From NCBI GenBank assembly GCA_021741245.1, contig JAIOYF010000002.1, positions 248,001 to 312,000 of the forward strand: DNA of 64,000 nucleotides, written 5' to 3'. The stretch is from Paracoccaceae bacterium (GTDB lineage: Bacteria > Pseudomonadota > Alphaproteobacteria > Rhodobacterales > Rhodobacteraceae). This document shows, one piece after another, positions 52,593 to 62,190 of this stretch. The position numbers and the translations under genes are program-made. How positions within the stretch are numbered: the stretch's first letter is position 1; each line of letters begins with the position of its first letter. The notes beneath the pieces were generated by a model. It saw only the letters and a program-made list of their open reading frames with translations. It did not search any database and was not told where the DNA came from.

Positions 52593-53426
52593 CTACTGAG
52601 CAGCGGGATTTGTGAATCCGTTCAACAATTGCGTGGCCTTTCGGATCATGCCATCCAACCAGAGCCGCCCCTGATCAACCGTCTGCACATAACTGGCCAT
52701 CGCGTCAGAAGCTCCGGGGATCTGCTGAGAGATCTGCGGGGCCATCACGTAAAGCGCCACCAAGACAGCCGCCAGTAACAACATCAGGGCGAACCCCGAT
52801 TTGAACCCCGATGATTGCGACGTGAGGTCCGGCAAGGCATCGACCGACCCCTGATTTGAACCCTCATTCGGGCGCAGCGAAGAGTTGATCTCTTCGATAT
52901 CGGGCAAAAGATCGCGCCGTGCCGCTGGTTTTTCCGGCGGCAGTTTTTGCCCCTTCATCGCGGCTATACGTCGGTTGATCTGGGGCTTTTCTTCTTCTGG
53001 CTCGTCTTTTGGCGGTTCGGCATAGGAACCGACCGTGGCCCTGACGGGCGGCGGCAGACCCAGATCCCCCTGCACTTCGACCACCGTCTTCTCGGCGCGC
53101 CGTGCGGCCACTTCGCGCTCTGCTTCCTCACGCAAGACAGCCAGCACGCTGTCGTCAAGCGTCCGCTTGACTGGTGGTTCGGTCACGTTTGGGGGCAGGG
53201 CCTCGTCTTCGTCCTCATCCCTTTGGGCCACGGATTCGGGAACAACGGTGGCTTCAGGCTCTTCGGGCTCCTGATACAACTCTGCAGTCGCATCTTCGGG
53301 GCGTCTTTCGCGCTCTTGGAACCAAGCATTCCCGCAATTGGAACATTGCACATCACGACCCGTCTCTGGGATCGCGGCGTCATCGACCTCGTACTGAGCG
53401 TCACAATTCGGACATATCAACCGCAT
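52593..53426 (-). CDS. Zinc-ribbon membrane protein (MJ0042-type), unknown role
   Basis: A 277-residue protein. The N-terminal zinc ribbon C-x2-C-x(~19)-C-x2-C (ICPNCDAQYEV, VQCSNCGNAW) is of the MJ0042 family. A long acidic Glu/Pro/Val-rich linker (~40-200) follows, then one membrane span at ~212-232 (GFALMLLLAAVLVALYVMAP) and a short C-terminal part. Such proteins are common upstream of ftsEX in Rhodobacteraceae by my recollection, but no function is established to my knowledge. GAGGGGA precedes the ATG; divergent from ftsE. Confidence 0.8.
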   Translation of the reverse strand: MRLICPNCDAQYEVDDAAIPETGRDVQCSNCGNAWFQERERRPEDATAELYQEPEEPEATVVPESVAQRDEDEDEALPPNVTEPPVKRTLDDSVLAVLREEAEREVAARRAEKTVVEVQGDLGLPPPVRATVGSYAEPPKDEPEEEKPQINRRIAAMKGQKLPPEKPAARRDLLPDIEEINSSLRPNEGSNQGSVDALPDLTSQSSGFKSGFALMLLLAAVLVALYVMAPQISQQIPGASDAMASYVQTVDQGRLWLDGMIRKATQLLNGFTNPAAQ

Positions 53427-53581
53427 TTCACACGTCCCCTCCCCGTTGCAGACGGGGTTTGGTTAACGTTGTAGCAACGAAGAAGGCTCTGGCCAAGACT
53501 TTGTCGCCTCTATTGCGACGCAATCAATTGAATCCGGTCCCGAATTCGGCAATTCTGCCAGTGTTCCAAAGGGGGCACCGG

Positions 53582-54253
53582 GTGATTGCTTTTGAAAACG
53601 TGGCCTACAACTATGGCGGGGGGGAACTTCTGTCAGAGGTCAACCTGCGGCTTGCGCCGGGATCGTTCCACTTTTTGACCGGCCCTTCTGGTTCGGGCAA
53701 GTCAACTTTCCTCAAACTTTCCTATGCCGAGTTGCAGCCGACTGCGGGCCGGGTCACCATTTTTGACCGCGAAGTGCGCAGCCTGACACGCGATGATGTG
53801 GCCATGACCCGTCGCCGGGTCGGTGTGGTGCATCAAGATTGTCAGTTCCTTGACCACCTGCCCTTGGCCGCAAATGTCACCTTGCCGTTGACCGTGGCCG
53901 GGCGCAACAGTGACCCGCGTGATCTGAGCGATCTGTTGGGATGGGTTGGGCTTGGCCATCTTGGGGACGCAAAGCCGCCATCCCTGTCAGGGGGCGAGCG
54001 TCAGCGGGCTGCCTTGGCACGGGCAATCATCATGGGGCCGGATGTGATCTTGGCGGATGAGCCGACGGGAAACGTGGATTGGGAAATGTCATTGCGGCTG
54101 CTGACCCTGTTGGTCGAGTTGAACAAGATGGGCAAAACCATCCTTGTCGCAACGCATGATCTGAACCTGATCCGTCAGGCCAAATCACAGGTGGCCGCAC
54201 GGGTGTTGCGGATCAAGAACCGCAGGATACAGCTTGCGGGGGCTGATCTGTGA
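53582..54253 (+). CDS. ftsE: Cell division ABC transporter ATPase FtsE
   Basis: A 223-residue ABC ATPase: Walker A GPSGSGKST, Q-loop HQDCQFLDHLP, signature LSGGERQRAALARAI, Walker B VILADEPTGNVD, H-loop ATHDL. With FtsX it controls septal peptidoglycan hydrolases. The start is GTG 53582 (VIAFENVAYNYGG), with AAAGGGGG six bases upstream; an in-frame extension of 136 codons upstream overlaps the divergent gene and is not FtsE-like. Confidence 0.93.
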   Translation: MIAFENVAYNYGGGELLSEVNLRLAPGSFHFLTGPSGSGKSTFLKLSYAELQPTAGRVTIFDREVRSLTRDDVAMTRRRVGVVHQDCQFLDHLPLAANVTLPLTVAGRNSDPRDLSDLLGWVGLGHLGDAKPPSLSGGERQRAALARAIIMGPDVILADEPTGNVDWEMSLRLLTLLVELNKMGKTILVATHDLNLIRQAKSQVAARVLRIKNRRIQLAGADL

Positions 54254-55146
54254 TGAATGCCCTCAAGTCCCTGCTGACCCCGGATCGTCAGGCCGCCCGC
54301 GTGGTGCCGCCAACCGGCTTTACGGCGCAACTGACATTGTTCACCTCGGCGGCCATGGCTTTTCTTGCCGTTTTTGCCCTTGCGCTGTCACTGGCCTCGG
54401 GTCGGTTGGCGGATCGGTGGTCAAGCGCGCTTGCGGGGACGGCCACCATCCGCATCTCGGCCCCGGCGGAGCAGATGGATACCCAAGTGGCAGCCGTTCT
54501 TGCCCTTTTGGGCACAACCCCCGGCGTTGCATCCGCACGCGCCCTTGATCAGGCCGAGCAGCGGGCCCTGCTGGAACCGTGGTTCGGCCCCGATCTTCCG
54601 GTGGATGCCCTGCCCTTGCCAAGATTGATTGAACTGACCGAAGGCAATCCCGGCTATGATGGCGAAGGACTGCGCCAACGGCTTTTGGCCGAGGCCCCGG
54701 GCGCCGTGCTGGATGATCACACACGCTGGCGTCGCCCCTTGGCCGTTGCGGCCAGCCGCCTGCGCCTGCTTGGCCTTGTCTCAATCATCCTGATCGCAGG
54801 TGCGACGGGCGCCATGATCACGCTCGCGGCCAACGCGGCCCTTTCGGCCAACTTGCCCGTAATCAAGGTGCTGCGTCTTGTCGGGGCGAAAGACAGCTAC
54901 ATTGTGCGTGCCTTTGTCCGGCGTTTTACCCTGCGCGCGCTTTCCGGCGCGGCCATCGGCACCGTCTTGGCGATGATCGGCGTCGCGATCTTGCCGCGCG
55001 CCGATGATGCAGGGGGCTTTCTGACCGGCTTGGGTTTTCAGGGCTTTGGTTGGCTTTTGCCCTTGCTGTTGCCGCCCCTTGCCGGTGTCGTGGCCTTTGC
55101 CGCCACCCGCATTGCGGCGTTTAGAACCTTGAAAGGTCTCACCTGA
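54250..55146 (+). CDS. ftsX: Cell division protein FtsX
   Basis: A 298-residue four-span membrane protein: span 1 at ~35-57, extracytoplasmic domain to ~165, then three C-terminal spans with the FtsX/MacB pattern (NAALSANLPVIKVLRLVGAKDSYIVRAFVRRF). It overlaps ftsE (ATGA-type) and partners with it. Confidence 0.92.
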   Translation: MMNALKSLLTPDRQAARVVPPTGFTAQLTLFTSAAMAFLAVFALALSLASGRLADRWSSALAGTATIRISAPAEQMDTQVAAVLALLGTTPGVASARALDQAEQRALLEPWFGPDLPVDALPLPRLIELTEGNPGYDGEGLRQRLLAEAPGAVLDDHTRWRRPLAVAASRLRLLGLVSIILIAGATGAMITLAANAALSANLPVIKVLRLVGAKDSYIVRAFVRRFTLRALSGAAIGTVLAMIGVAILPRADDAGGFLTGLGFQGFGWLLPLLLPPLAGVVAFAATRIAAFRTLKGLT

Positions 55147-55874
55147 TGCTTGCCGTTCGCTGGATACTGTCGCTGATCTTCATCATCCAGATGTATATCG
55201 CCATGGTGGTCGTCGCCGTTGGCTTTGCGCCATGGGCCTTGTTTTCCCGAGACGGGGCCTTTGCGGCCTGCCACGCCTATTGCCGCTGGGTGATCTTTAC
55301 AGCCCGCGTCTTGTGCAATTTGCGGACCGAGGTGCGGGGCACCCCCCCCACTGGCAACGTCGTCGTGGCCGCCAAGCACCAAAGCTTTTTCGACATCATC
55401 GTAATCTTCAACGCCGTGCCACGCGGCAAGTTCATCATGAAGCGAGAGTTGCTCTGGGCCCCCTTTCTTGGCCAGTATGCCATGCGGATCGGCTGTGTTT
55501 TCGTTGATCGGGGCAAGCGCGGCGCGGCCATCACCAAGATGAAGGCCGATGTCGCGAAAAGCGCGGCTGATCCGGGGCAGTTGATCATCTATCCTCAGGG
55601 CACCCGCGTCGCCCCCGGCGTCTCGCGGCCCTACAAGGTGGGCACGGGGCTGATCTACCAGCAACTTGAACAGGCCTGTGTGCCCGTTGCCACCAACGTT
55701 GGGGTGTTCTGGCCAAAGCGCAGCATCTTGCGCAAGCCCGGCCTTGCGGTGGTTGACTTCCTACCGCCGATCCCGCCCGGCCTGCCCGTGCCCGAGTTCA
55801 TGAAGCGGCTGGAGGCAGATATTGAAACCAAGTCGGACGCTTTGTTGGTCGAGGCAGGATTCAAGCGCCCCTGA
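55146..55874 (+). CDS. plsC: 1-acyl-sn-glycerol-3-phosphate acyltransferase (PlsC-like)
   Basis: A 242-residue membrane acyltransferase. N-terminal hydrophobic segment, the H-x4-D motif in KHQSFFDIIVI, GCVFVDRGKRG, and the YPQGTR block (IIYPQGTRVAPG) are present. It transfers an acyl chain to lysophosphatidate in phospholipid synthesis. ATG shares a base with the ftsX stop. Alphaproteobacteria often carry several PlsC/OlsA paralogues, so the exact substrate is inferred. Confidence 0.88.
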   Translation: MLAVRWILSLIFIIQMYIAMVVVAVGFAPWALFSRDGAFAACHAYCRWVIFTARVLCNLRTEVRGTPPTGNVVVAAKHQSFFDIIVIFNAVPRGKFIMKRELLWAPFLGQYAMRIGCVFVDRGKRGAAITKMKADVAKSAADPGQLIIYPQGTRVAPGVSRPYKVGTGLIYQQLEQACVPVATNVGVFWPKRSILRKPGLAVVDFLPPIPPGLPVPEFMKRLEADIETKSDALLVEAGFKRP

Positions 55875-55930
55875 CACGTTATCTAGCTGTCACAATGACA
55901 CCGTAGATCTCGACGGAAAGGACAGGCCAG

Positions 55931-56536
55931 ATGACCCCGATCCGCGATCTTGACGCCCTTCACAGCCTGTATGGCACACCGGGCCCGGCCGCGACCTGCA
56001 AGGTCACAGCCCATCTTACGCCCGCCTATCGCGCCTATCTGGAACGCGCGCGGTTTTGCATCCTGACGACCGTTGGACCCGAAGGCACGGATGGCAGCCC
56101 CCGGGGGGATGAGGGGCCGGTTGTCACCATCCTTGACGACCGCACCCTTGCGATGCCCGATTGGCGCGGCAATGACAGGATCGACAGCCTTCGCAACATC
56201 GTGCGCGACGGCAGGGTCAGCCTGATCTTTCTGATTGCAGGCTCCAACACGGCAATCCGGGTCAATGGCACTGCAATCCTGACCGCCGATCAAGCTGCGA
56301 CGGCCCGCTTTTCGCGCGATGGCAAAGAACCCCGCTCGGTCATCATCATCACCCTTGCTGAGGTTTACAGCCAATGTGCCCGCGCGCTCATCCGGGCCGG
56401 TTTTTGGACATCGGGCGATCAATCCGCTGGTCTGCCGAGCGTGGGTGATATGCTGCGCGAGATTACCCAAGGCGGGATAGACGGTGCCGCGTATGATGCC
56501 CAATGGCCCGAACGCGCTGCGAAAACAATGTGGTAA
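55931..56536 (+). CDS. Pyridoxamine 5'-phosphate oxidase family protein (MSMEG_1061-like)
   Basis: A 201-residue split-barrel flavin-binding protein: ERARFCILTTVGPEGTDGSPRGDEGP, LAMPDWRGNDRIDSLRNIV, RVNGTAIL and CARALIRAGFW. These features suit the PPOX subfamily of ~200 residues that probably binds FMN/F420-like cofactors; substrate unknown. AAAGGACAGG precedes the ATG. It is not the canonical PdxH, which has other substrate residues. Confidence 0.8.
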   Translation: MTPIRDLDALHSLYGTPGPAATCKVTAHLTPAYRAYLERARFCILTTVGPEGTDGSPRGDEGPVVTILDDRTLAMPDWRGNDRIDSLRNIVRDGRVSLIFLIAGSNTAIRVNGTAILTADQAATARFSRDGKEPRSVIIITLAEVYSQCARALIRAGFWTSGDQSAGLPSVGDMLREITQGGIDGAAYDAQWPERAAKTMW

Positions 56537-56611
56537 TGGCCCAAAACGCGCCGCTGTGGTGACACATTGGCCGGGCAAACAGCGCACGACCGCAATGATC
56601 TTGGCCACCAG

Positions 56612-57550
56612 ATGCCCGCAACAGCCATCTTTGACCCCGCCTATCGCTTTTGGCACCTACGCAGGTTCTGGCAACTTTGCCTGATCCCGCCCATGCTTGG
56701 GATTTTGTTTGCCACGCTCTATCCGGCCAATAGCACTGGCATTGCGACGCCCTTTGGCGCGGGCATTCTCATGGCGATTTGGGCCTGTGGTGCGGCGATT
56801 TACCTTGTCTTGTGGCCGCGCCTGCCGCTGGAGGTTCTGGCCCTTGCGCTGACCCTGGGACTTTGTGTGGCCGTGGCACCCGCCATTGCGCTGATCCATC
56901 CCAGCCTCTTGGCGCTGATGTTTCTGGCCCTGCCCGCCATCGCTTTTGCCCTCGTCACATGGATCAACAGGATGCTCTGCGGGTTGCTTTTCGTTGGGCC
57001 GGGGGTGGGACGGCATTTATCGGCCAGTGGCGTGAGCGACCTTTGCCCCGAACGGGTGATCAGGGAACTTCGCATTGAGGCCAACCTTGATGGCCCTATG
57101 CTGCGCACCGGGCCGATGGCCAGTGACGGCACTTTTCGGCTTTGCTTTCCGCTGCCCCCTGAAATTCAGCTGATCCCCCACAGCCCCGATAACCCCTCTG
57201 ATCCCCAACACGGCGATTGGGAATGTGTGGCGCGGATCGTCGACGAAAGCCCGTATCACCAGTTGCAATCGCTGATCCCCCTGTCAGAACCGCACAAGGA
57301 AACCCGTGTCTTGCTGCGGGCAGAACCCAATGGCCAAGGGTCGCTGGTCTGGATGGATGAGTTTGAGACCGGCCTGCCGCTTGGTTGTGCGCTTATGTTT
57401 GGCCTGATTGGCCTGCAAGAGGACTATTTGCGCGCAAGGATCGACCACGCACAGGGGCGCCCTTCGCCTGCTATTCGATGGGCCGCGCCGACATCGCCGC
57501 TAAAGCTGTTTGCCCGCTGGATGGCACGGGAAAAAGCCGCCACCCGCTAA
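56612..57550 (+). CDS. Unknown membrane protein
   Basis: About 312 residues. The first ~130 residues contain four or five hydrophobic segments (LIPPMLGILFATLY, AGILMAIWACGAAIYLVLW, LALALTLGLCVAVAPAIALI, FLALPAIAFALVTWI); the rest is a soluble domain with Cys residues (DLCPERVI, FRLCFPLP, WECVARI). I recognise no family. ATG 56612 fits the hydrophobic start; an earlier in-frame start at 56567 adds 15 polar residues. It is convergent with the next gene, sharing the tetranucleotide CTAA. Confidence 0.6.
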   Translation: MPATAIFDPAYRFWHLRRFWQLCLIPPMLGILFATLYPANSTGIATPFGAGILMAIWACGAAIYLVLWPRLPLEVLALALTLGLCVAVAPAIALIHPSLLALMFLALPAIAFALVTWINRMLCGLLFVGPGVGRHLSASGVSDLCPERVIRELRIEANLDGPMLRTGPMASDGTFRLCFPLPPEIQLIPHSPDNPSDPQHGDWECVARIVDESPYHQLQSLIPLSEPHKETRVLLRAEPNGQGSLVWMDEFETGLPLGCALMFGLIGLQEDYLRARIDHAQGRPSPAIRWAAPTSPLKLFARWMAREKAATR

Positions 57551-58047
57551 CCCAAAAGACAATCGCTGACCATCACGTCAATGGCCAATCGGGCCTCGGG
57601 TCCATAATCACGCCCGGCGACGTTAATGTAGAAGGCCCCGCCATCTTGGCGAATATCCGACTCACTCACAGCCATGGTCGTAAAGGCGTGATCTATGCTG
57701 AACCCTTCGATCAAGGCGCATTCCGCGACGAATCGTAGAACATAGCCGTTGAACTTGGCATCCCAAAAGGTGCCACGGCCATCGCCATAGCTGAACTCGA
57801 TCCGCTGGGGCTTGATCTCAACCTGCACCGGAACCACATCGAACCCCGGCGTGCGAAATTCCGGACCCATGCCGAATTCCACGCCCGACCCGACCTTGAC
57901 CGTGCGACCAACGCTTTGAAACTTCATGTCATCCGGGGTGTCCCAGGTTTCGACGTTCAGGGTCACGATCCGGCCCTCCAGCGTCCCGCCGCTTCCCGCG
58001 AGCACGGGAAGGGCAGACAGCATCAGAATGGCAAATACCCGTCCCAC
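57547..58047 (-). CDS. Unknown exported protein
   Basis: A 166-residue protein with a signal peptide (RVFAILMLSALPVLAGSG) and a beta-rich mature domain (GRIVTLNVETWDTP, EFSYGDGRGTFWDAKFNGYVLRF, a Cys pair CALIEG...SDCLLG that could form a disulfide). The start appears to be GTG 58047 with GGGGGTG about six bases upstream. Family not recognised. Confidence 0.65.
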   Translation of the reverse strand: MGRVFAILMLSALPVLAGSGGTLEGRIVTLNVETWDTPDDMKFQSVGRTVKVGSGVEFGMGPEFRTPGFDVVPVQVEIKPQRIEFSYGDGRGTFWDAKFNGYVLRFVAECALIEGFSIDHAFTTMAVSESDIRQDGGAFYINVAGRDYGPEARLAIDVMVSDCLLG

Positions 58048-58140
58048 TGTGGCACCCCCGCTGGATCACAAGGGCTTATAGTGCCTTGGTCAAGGCCAAT
58101 GGCCTAGTGACAAATTCCGTCAGGTCAGCAAGCAGCCGAA

Positions 58141-58174
58141 AACAGGTCTGGGGCTAGAACAGGTCTGGGGCTAG
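58141..58174. repeat. Perfect tandem duplication of 17 bases
   Basis: The 17-mer AACAGGTCTGGGGCTAG occurs twice head to tail (58141-58157, 58158-58174). The second copy contains the accA stop codon (minus strand TAG at 58173-58171). It looks like a recent small duplication. Confidence 0.95.
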
Positions 58175-59130
58175 GCCGCCAAACCCTTGGATCCCATTTC
58201 AAGGAACTTCGCCCGACGGTCTTTGACAAGCGCATCGGGTTTCTTGCTTGAAAGCTCCTTCAGCATCGCCTCGATGCCCTTGCCAACGGCTTCGATCGTT
58301 TCTTTCGGTGCCCGCTGCGCGCCACCGACGGGTTCTTTGATGATCCGGTCGATCACACCCAGCTTTTGCAGATCCTGCGCCGTCAGACGCAGGGCCTCGG
58401 CGGCCTCACGCATCTTTTCGGCATCCTTCCACAAGATGGAGGCACAGCCCTCGGGGCTGATCACCGAATAAACGGAATGTTCCAGCATCGCGACGCGATT
58501 TGCCGTGGCAAAGGCCACTGCGCCGCCCGAACCGCCCTCACCAATGATGACCGAAATCAGCGGCACACCAATCTCAAGGCACTTTTGGGTGCTGCGGGCA
58601 ATCGCCTCGGCCTGACCACGCTCTTCAGCGCCTTTGCCCGGATAGGCGCCGGGCGTATCCACAAGGGTGATCACTGGCAAACGAAACCGATCGGCCATCT
58701 CCATCAGGCGGATGGCTTTGCGATAACCTTCGGGCCGGGCCATGCCAAAGTTGCGCTCGATCCGGCTTTTGGTGTCATTGCCCTTTTCATGGCCGATCAC
58801 CATCACTGGCTGGTCGTTAAAGCGGGCAAGCCCCCCCATGACAGCGTGATCCTCGGCAAAGTTCCGGTCCCCCGCCAGCGGGGTGTACTCCGAAAACAGC
58901 GCGTCGATGTAATCCTTGCAATGCGGGCGATCCTGATGGCGCGCCACTTGGCATTTCCGCCAAGGCGTCAAATCCTTGTAAAGATCCTTGAGCATGACAT
59001 CGGCCTTGCGATCCAAGGCTTCGGCCTCTTTCGCGATGTCCATACCCGGATTGGCACGCGCCATGGCACGCAACTCTTCTGCCTTGCCCTCAATTTCGGC
59101 CAAGGGCTTTTCGAATTCCAGGTAGTTCAT
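58171..59130 (-). CDS. accA: Acetyl-CoA carboxylase carboxyltransferase subunit alpha
   Basis: A 319-residue AccA of standard length. It begins [20 protein letters not shown]; the crotonase-fold core has [11 protein letters not shown]-like [44 protein letters not shown] and [17 protein letters not shown]. It transfers carboxyl from biotin to acetyl-CoA in fatty acid synthesis with AccD. ATG 59130 has CGGAG seven bases upstream; 41 upstream in-frame residues are non-homologous. Confidence 0.96.
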   Translation of the reverse strand: MNYLEFEKPLAEIEGKAEELRAMARANPGMDIAKEAEALDRKADVMLKDLYKDLTPWRKCQVARHQDRPHCKDYIDALFSEYTPLAGDRNFAEDHAVMGGLARFNDQPVMVIGHEKGNDTKSRIERNFGMARPEGYRKAIRLMEMADRFRLPVITLVDTPGAYPGKGAEERGQAEAIARSTQKCLEIGVPLISVIIGEGGSGGAVAFATANRVAMLEHSVYSVISPEGCASILWKDAEKMREAAEALRLTAQDLQKLGVIDRIIKEPVGGAQRAPKETIEAVGKGIEAMLKELSSKKPDALVKDRRAKFLEMGSKGLAA

Positions 59131-59251
59131 GGCATACTCCGGTCCTGCGACCTGCCCTATATGGCCTCGCCCGTCGCGCGATGCAACTGAGCAAGACATG
59201 CAAAGGCGCGCCATGGCAAAGCTATCGGGCGAAACCAAAGGACCGTTGCCC

Positions 59252-60088
59252 ATGTCGAACCCCTATGAGGCCCGTATTCTGCGCGTTCTGGATTACATCC
59301 ACGACAACCCGGCGGGTGATCTGTCCCTTGATGCTTTGGCAGATGTCGCGGCGATGAGCAGGTTTCACTGGCATCGCGTCTTTCGGTCCCTGACAGGCGA
59401 GACGTTGTCCCAAACGGTGCGCCGCATGCGGATGCACCGCGCAGCCGTCGAACTGTCCGCAGGGGCCACCGACATTGCCGCCCTCGCCCGGAAGATGGGC
59501 TATGCGGATGCGGCCAGTTTCACGCGTGCCTTTGGCGAAACCTATGGTCAATCCCCCGGCAGTTTCCGGGCAAGACAAGATTTCCGCCCCTTCCCTCCAA
59601 CATTTGTGAAAGGACTTCCCCTGATGCATTCCGTTGAAATTATGGACTTTCCGAACCGGGCTCTGTTGGCAATGGCGCATCAGGGACCCTACCCCGAGAT
59701 CGGTCGCACCTTTGAAAAGCTGTCCGCCATCATGGCCACGCGTGATCTGTTTGGGCAGGTGGTGCAGATGGTGGCGGTCTACTATGATGATCCATCGGTC
59801 ACAGAACCCCAGTCCCTGCGCAGCCATGCCGCGTTTGAGATGCGCACCCAAGTGACAGCTGCTGCCCCACTCGAATCTTTGTCATTGCCCGCCGGGCGAC
59901 ATGCGGTTTTGCATTTCAAAGGCCCCTACGCCGGTCTGCCCGCAGCCTATGATCAGCTTTATGGGACATGGTTGCCCGCCTCGGGCGAAATACCCGCTGA
60001 CAGCCCGTCGTTTGAGATCTATCTCAACTCACCGATGGACACGGCACCCGAGGATTTGTTGACCGAACTCTGTGTGCCATTGAAATAG
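59252..60088 (+). CDS. AraC-family regulator with GyrI-like effector domain
   Basis: A 278-residue protein. The N-terminal AraC HTH pair ([27 protein letters not shown] and [33 protein letters not shown]) is followed by a GyrI-like small-molecule domain (~120-278: [58 protein letters not shown]). This HTH-first layout is that of SoxS/Rob/TetD-related regulators; the ligand is unknown. AAAGGA is ten bases before ATG 59252. It is divergent from accA. Confidence 0.88.
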   Translation: MSNPYEARILRVLDYIHDNPAGDLSLDALADVAAMSRFHWHRVFRSLTGETLSQTVRRMRMHRAAVELSAGATDIAALARKMGYADAASFTRAFGETYGQSPGSFRARQDFRPFPPTFVKGLPLMHSVEIMDFPNRALLAMAHQGPYPEIGRTFEKLSAIMATRDLFGQVVQMVAVYYDDPSVTEPQSLRSHAAFEMRTQVTAAAPLESLSLPAGRHAVLHFKGPYAGLPAAYDQLYGTWLPASGEIPADSPSFEIYLNSPMDTAPEDLLTELCVPLK

Positions 60089-60139
60089 CCTCGCAAATGG
60101 CATGGACTGCCGGAATGCGATGCCACTTTCAGGTCGTTC

Positions 60140-60826
60140 ATGCTCCGCTTGGTTCCCCTTGTTGCCTATCTGGCGTTGATCTGTGCGGTCCTGTTTTGGC
60201 GGTTCGGCGAGGGGCCAAGCGCGGAACAGCTGGCCGAACGGGCGCGATTGGCCCCCTGCACCTTTTCGCCATTGCTGGAGGTGACGATCGGGCAATTGCA
60301 CCTTCGCCTGCCGGCTGTGGAGGCGGTTTCGGCAGTCTCCGCAACTGGTCAGACCTATGAGATTGCCTCAAACCCCGCCCCTTCGGCCACGAATTTCGGC
60401 TTTTGCCCCAATGCCCCTTCCACGCCCTTTCCGGTGGCAAGTGCTTCGATTGCGTTTCAGGCCAAGCTCGAGCTGCTTACCGGAACGGGCCTGCCCGAGA
60501 TCATGTGGGGGCAGCTTCTGATCTCTGCCTATGAAGCCCCGTCGCCCGGACCGGTCCAAGATTGGGCGCGGCTTGTCCCGATGCCTGATGGCAAGGGTGG
60601 ACTGATCACCCAAGGGGAGTCGCCCGACGGGTTGCGCATCGCCGCCCTGTGCAGTGCAACGGACTGTCTGATCACTGCCTTTGACCGAACGTTGGGCCTG
60701 CGTGTCAGCCTTGAAGATGTTCCCTTTGGTGCCGCACTTTCGGCGGATGAGACGTTGCCCGACGCCCTGCAAAGTGCCGCCAAGCGTTTGCATGCGGCGA
60801 TTCTGACGTGGCAGGTCAAAACGTGA
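60140..60826 (+). CDS. Unknown membrane-anchored protein
   Basis: A 228-residue protein with an N-terminal membrane anchor or signal (LVPLVAYLALICAVLFW) and a soluble, probably periplasmic, domain with four scattered Cys (APCTFSP, FGFCPNAP, ALCSATDCL). Family not recognised. It follows the AraC-type gene by 51 bases, possibly co-transcribed. Confidence 0.6.
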   Translation: MLRLVPLVAYLALICAVLFWRFGEGPSAEQLAERARLAPCTFSPLLEVTIGQLHLRLPAVEAVSAVSATGQTYEIASNPAPSATNFGFCPNAPSTPFPVASASIAFQAKLELLTGTGLPEIMWGQLLISAYEAPSPGPVQDWARLVPMPDGKGGLITQGESPDGLRIAALCSATDCLITAFDRTLGLRVSLEDVPFGAALSADETLPDALQSAAKRLHAAILTWQVKT

Positions 60827-60863
60827 CCACATCAATCTGACGGGCTGTCGGCCAAAACAGCAG

Positions 60864-60887
60864 CGCCCCGTGGATAACCACGGGGCG
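60864..60887. repeat. Perfect 10-bp inverted repeat in a convergent gap
   Basis: CGCCCCGTGG-ATAA-CCACGGGGCG in the 200-base gap (60827-61026) between the convergent unknown gene and mcl. The stem is very stable but no T-run follows on either side; it may end transcription in a factor-dependent way. No gene was seen in this gap. Confidence 0.6.
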
Positions 60888-61026
60888 TGCATCCTCCCCT
60901 TTATGCCACGCGGGGGCCTCCTCTCCCCTGATGCGTGGCGCGGGTATCTGTTCGTCAAACGCGTAAAAACCAAATTTCTCGGGCGAAACATGCCCGCTAT
61001 TCAGGCAACCTGTCAACGAGTCTTTG

Positions 61027-61986
61027 TCATATTCCGTTGATCATTTCGGCCTGACGCACGATGACTTCGGCCTGTTTGATGCTGGCGATATCCACCAACC
61101 GGCCCTTGTAGACCGTCGCCCCTTCGCCGCGCGCCTTGGCAGCATCCATCGCACTCAGAATTTCGCGCGCCTCTGAAACGGCGGCTTCTGTCGGAGTGAA
61201 GACCTCATTTGCCAGCGCGACCTGTTTAGGATGGATCGCCCATTTGCCGACCATACCCAACGTGGCCGAGCGTAAAGCCTGCGCCCGAAACCCTTCATCA
61301 TCGCTGAAATCGCCAAAGGGGCCATCAACCGGCAGCACCCCATGCGTGCGGCAGGCGGCAACAATCGCGGCCTGCGCCCAGTGCCACGGATCGGACCAAT
61401 GTTTTACACCGCCCTGAAGCATGTAGTAATTCTCTTGCGTCCCACCGATTCCGGTCGTCTGCATCCCCATGCTGGCGGCAAAATCCGCGGCACCCAAGCT
61501 CATCGCCTGCAAACGCGGGCTGCTGGCGGCAATTTCTTCGACATGGGCAATGCCTGCCGCACTTTCGATGATCACCTCAAAACTGATGGGTTTGCGGCGT
61601 CCCTTGGCGCGCTCAATCGCCGTGACCAGCGCATCCACCGCGTAGACATCTGCCGCGCATCCCACCTTGGGGATCATGATCTGGTCAAGCCGGTCGCCGC
61701 CCAGTTCCAGCAGATCAACCACGTCGCGATACCAAAAAGGGGTGTCCAATCCGTTGATCCGAACGGACAGGGTCTTTTTGCCCCAATCCACATCACGGAT
61801 CGCCTCGATCGTGTTGGCCCGCGCGTGATCCTTGTCGGACAGCGCGACCGAGTCTTCCAGATCAATGTTGATCACATCTGCCGCCGAGGCCGCCATCTTT
61901 TCAAAAATCGCCGGGCGCGATCCGGGGCCAAACAATTGGCAGCGGTTTGGGCGGGCGGGGGCGGGGGGCTGGCTGCGGAAGCTCAT
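61027..61986 (-). CDS. mcl1: L-malyl-CoA / beta-methylmalyl-CoA lyase
   Basis: A 319-residue CitE-like aldolase matching Mcl1 of R. sphaeroides in length and pattern: QLFGPGSRPAIFEKMAASAADVINIDLEDSVA, IMIPKVGCAADVYAVDALV, SFEVIIESAAGIAHVEEIA, SLGAADFAASMGMQTTGIGG and GKWAIHPKQVALANEVFTPT. It cleaves malyl-CoA and beta-methylmalyl-CoA in the ethylmalonyl-CoA pathway of acetate assimilation. AAAGG is about eight bases before ATG 61986. A citrate-lyase beta paralogue is the alternative but less fitting. Confidence 0.9.
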   Translation of the reverse strand: MSFRSQPPAPARPNRCQLFGPGSRPAIFEKMAASAADVINIDLEDSVALSDKDHARANTIEAIRDVDWGKKTLSVRINGLDTPFWYRDVVDLLELGGDRLDQIMIPKVGCAADVYAVDALVTAIERAKGRRKPISFEVIIESAAGIAHVEEIAASSPRLQAMSLGAADFAASMGMQTTGIGGTQENYYMLQGGVKHWSDPWHWAQAAIVAACRTHGVLPVDGPFGDFSDDEGFRAQALRSATLGMVGKWAIHPKQVALANEVFTPTEAAVSEAREILSAMDAAKARGEGATVYKGRLVDIASIKQAEVIVRQAEMINGI

Positions 61987-62190
61987 CTGCGACCTTTCGG
62001 TAAGTAAATTTCGCTATTCTGGTTTGCAGCGATATATTGTTACGCCGCACCGCGCAAGAACTCCTTCGCAGGTGCAGCAATTTGATTGGTCTGCCAACAC
62101 CATTGGCCATGCGATAAGAAAACCCGATTCCATTCTTGCACCCATTCCTTGCGCACGCGACAAACGGCTATCTGTTCAAGGTGTGCTTCC

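Noticed and set aside
53174-53581. A 136-codon N-terminal extension of ftsE
   Set aside because: It overlaps the zinc-ribbon gene in antisense, has Arg/His-rich non-homologous composition, and the FtsE fold starts at GTG 53582 with a good ribosome site.
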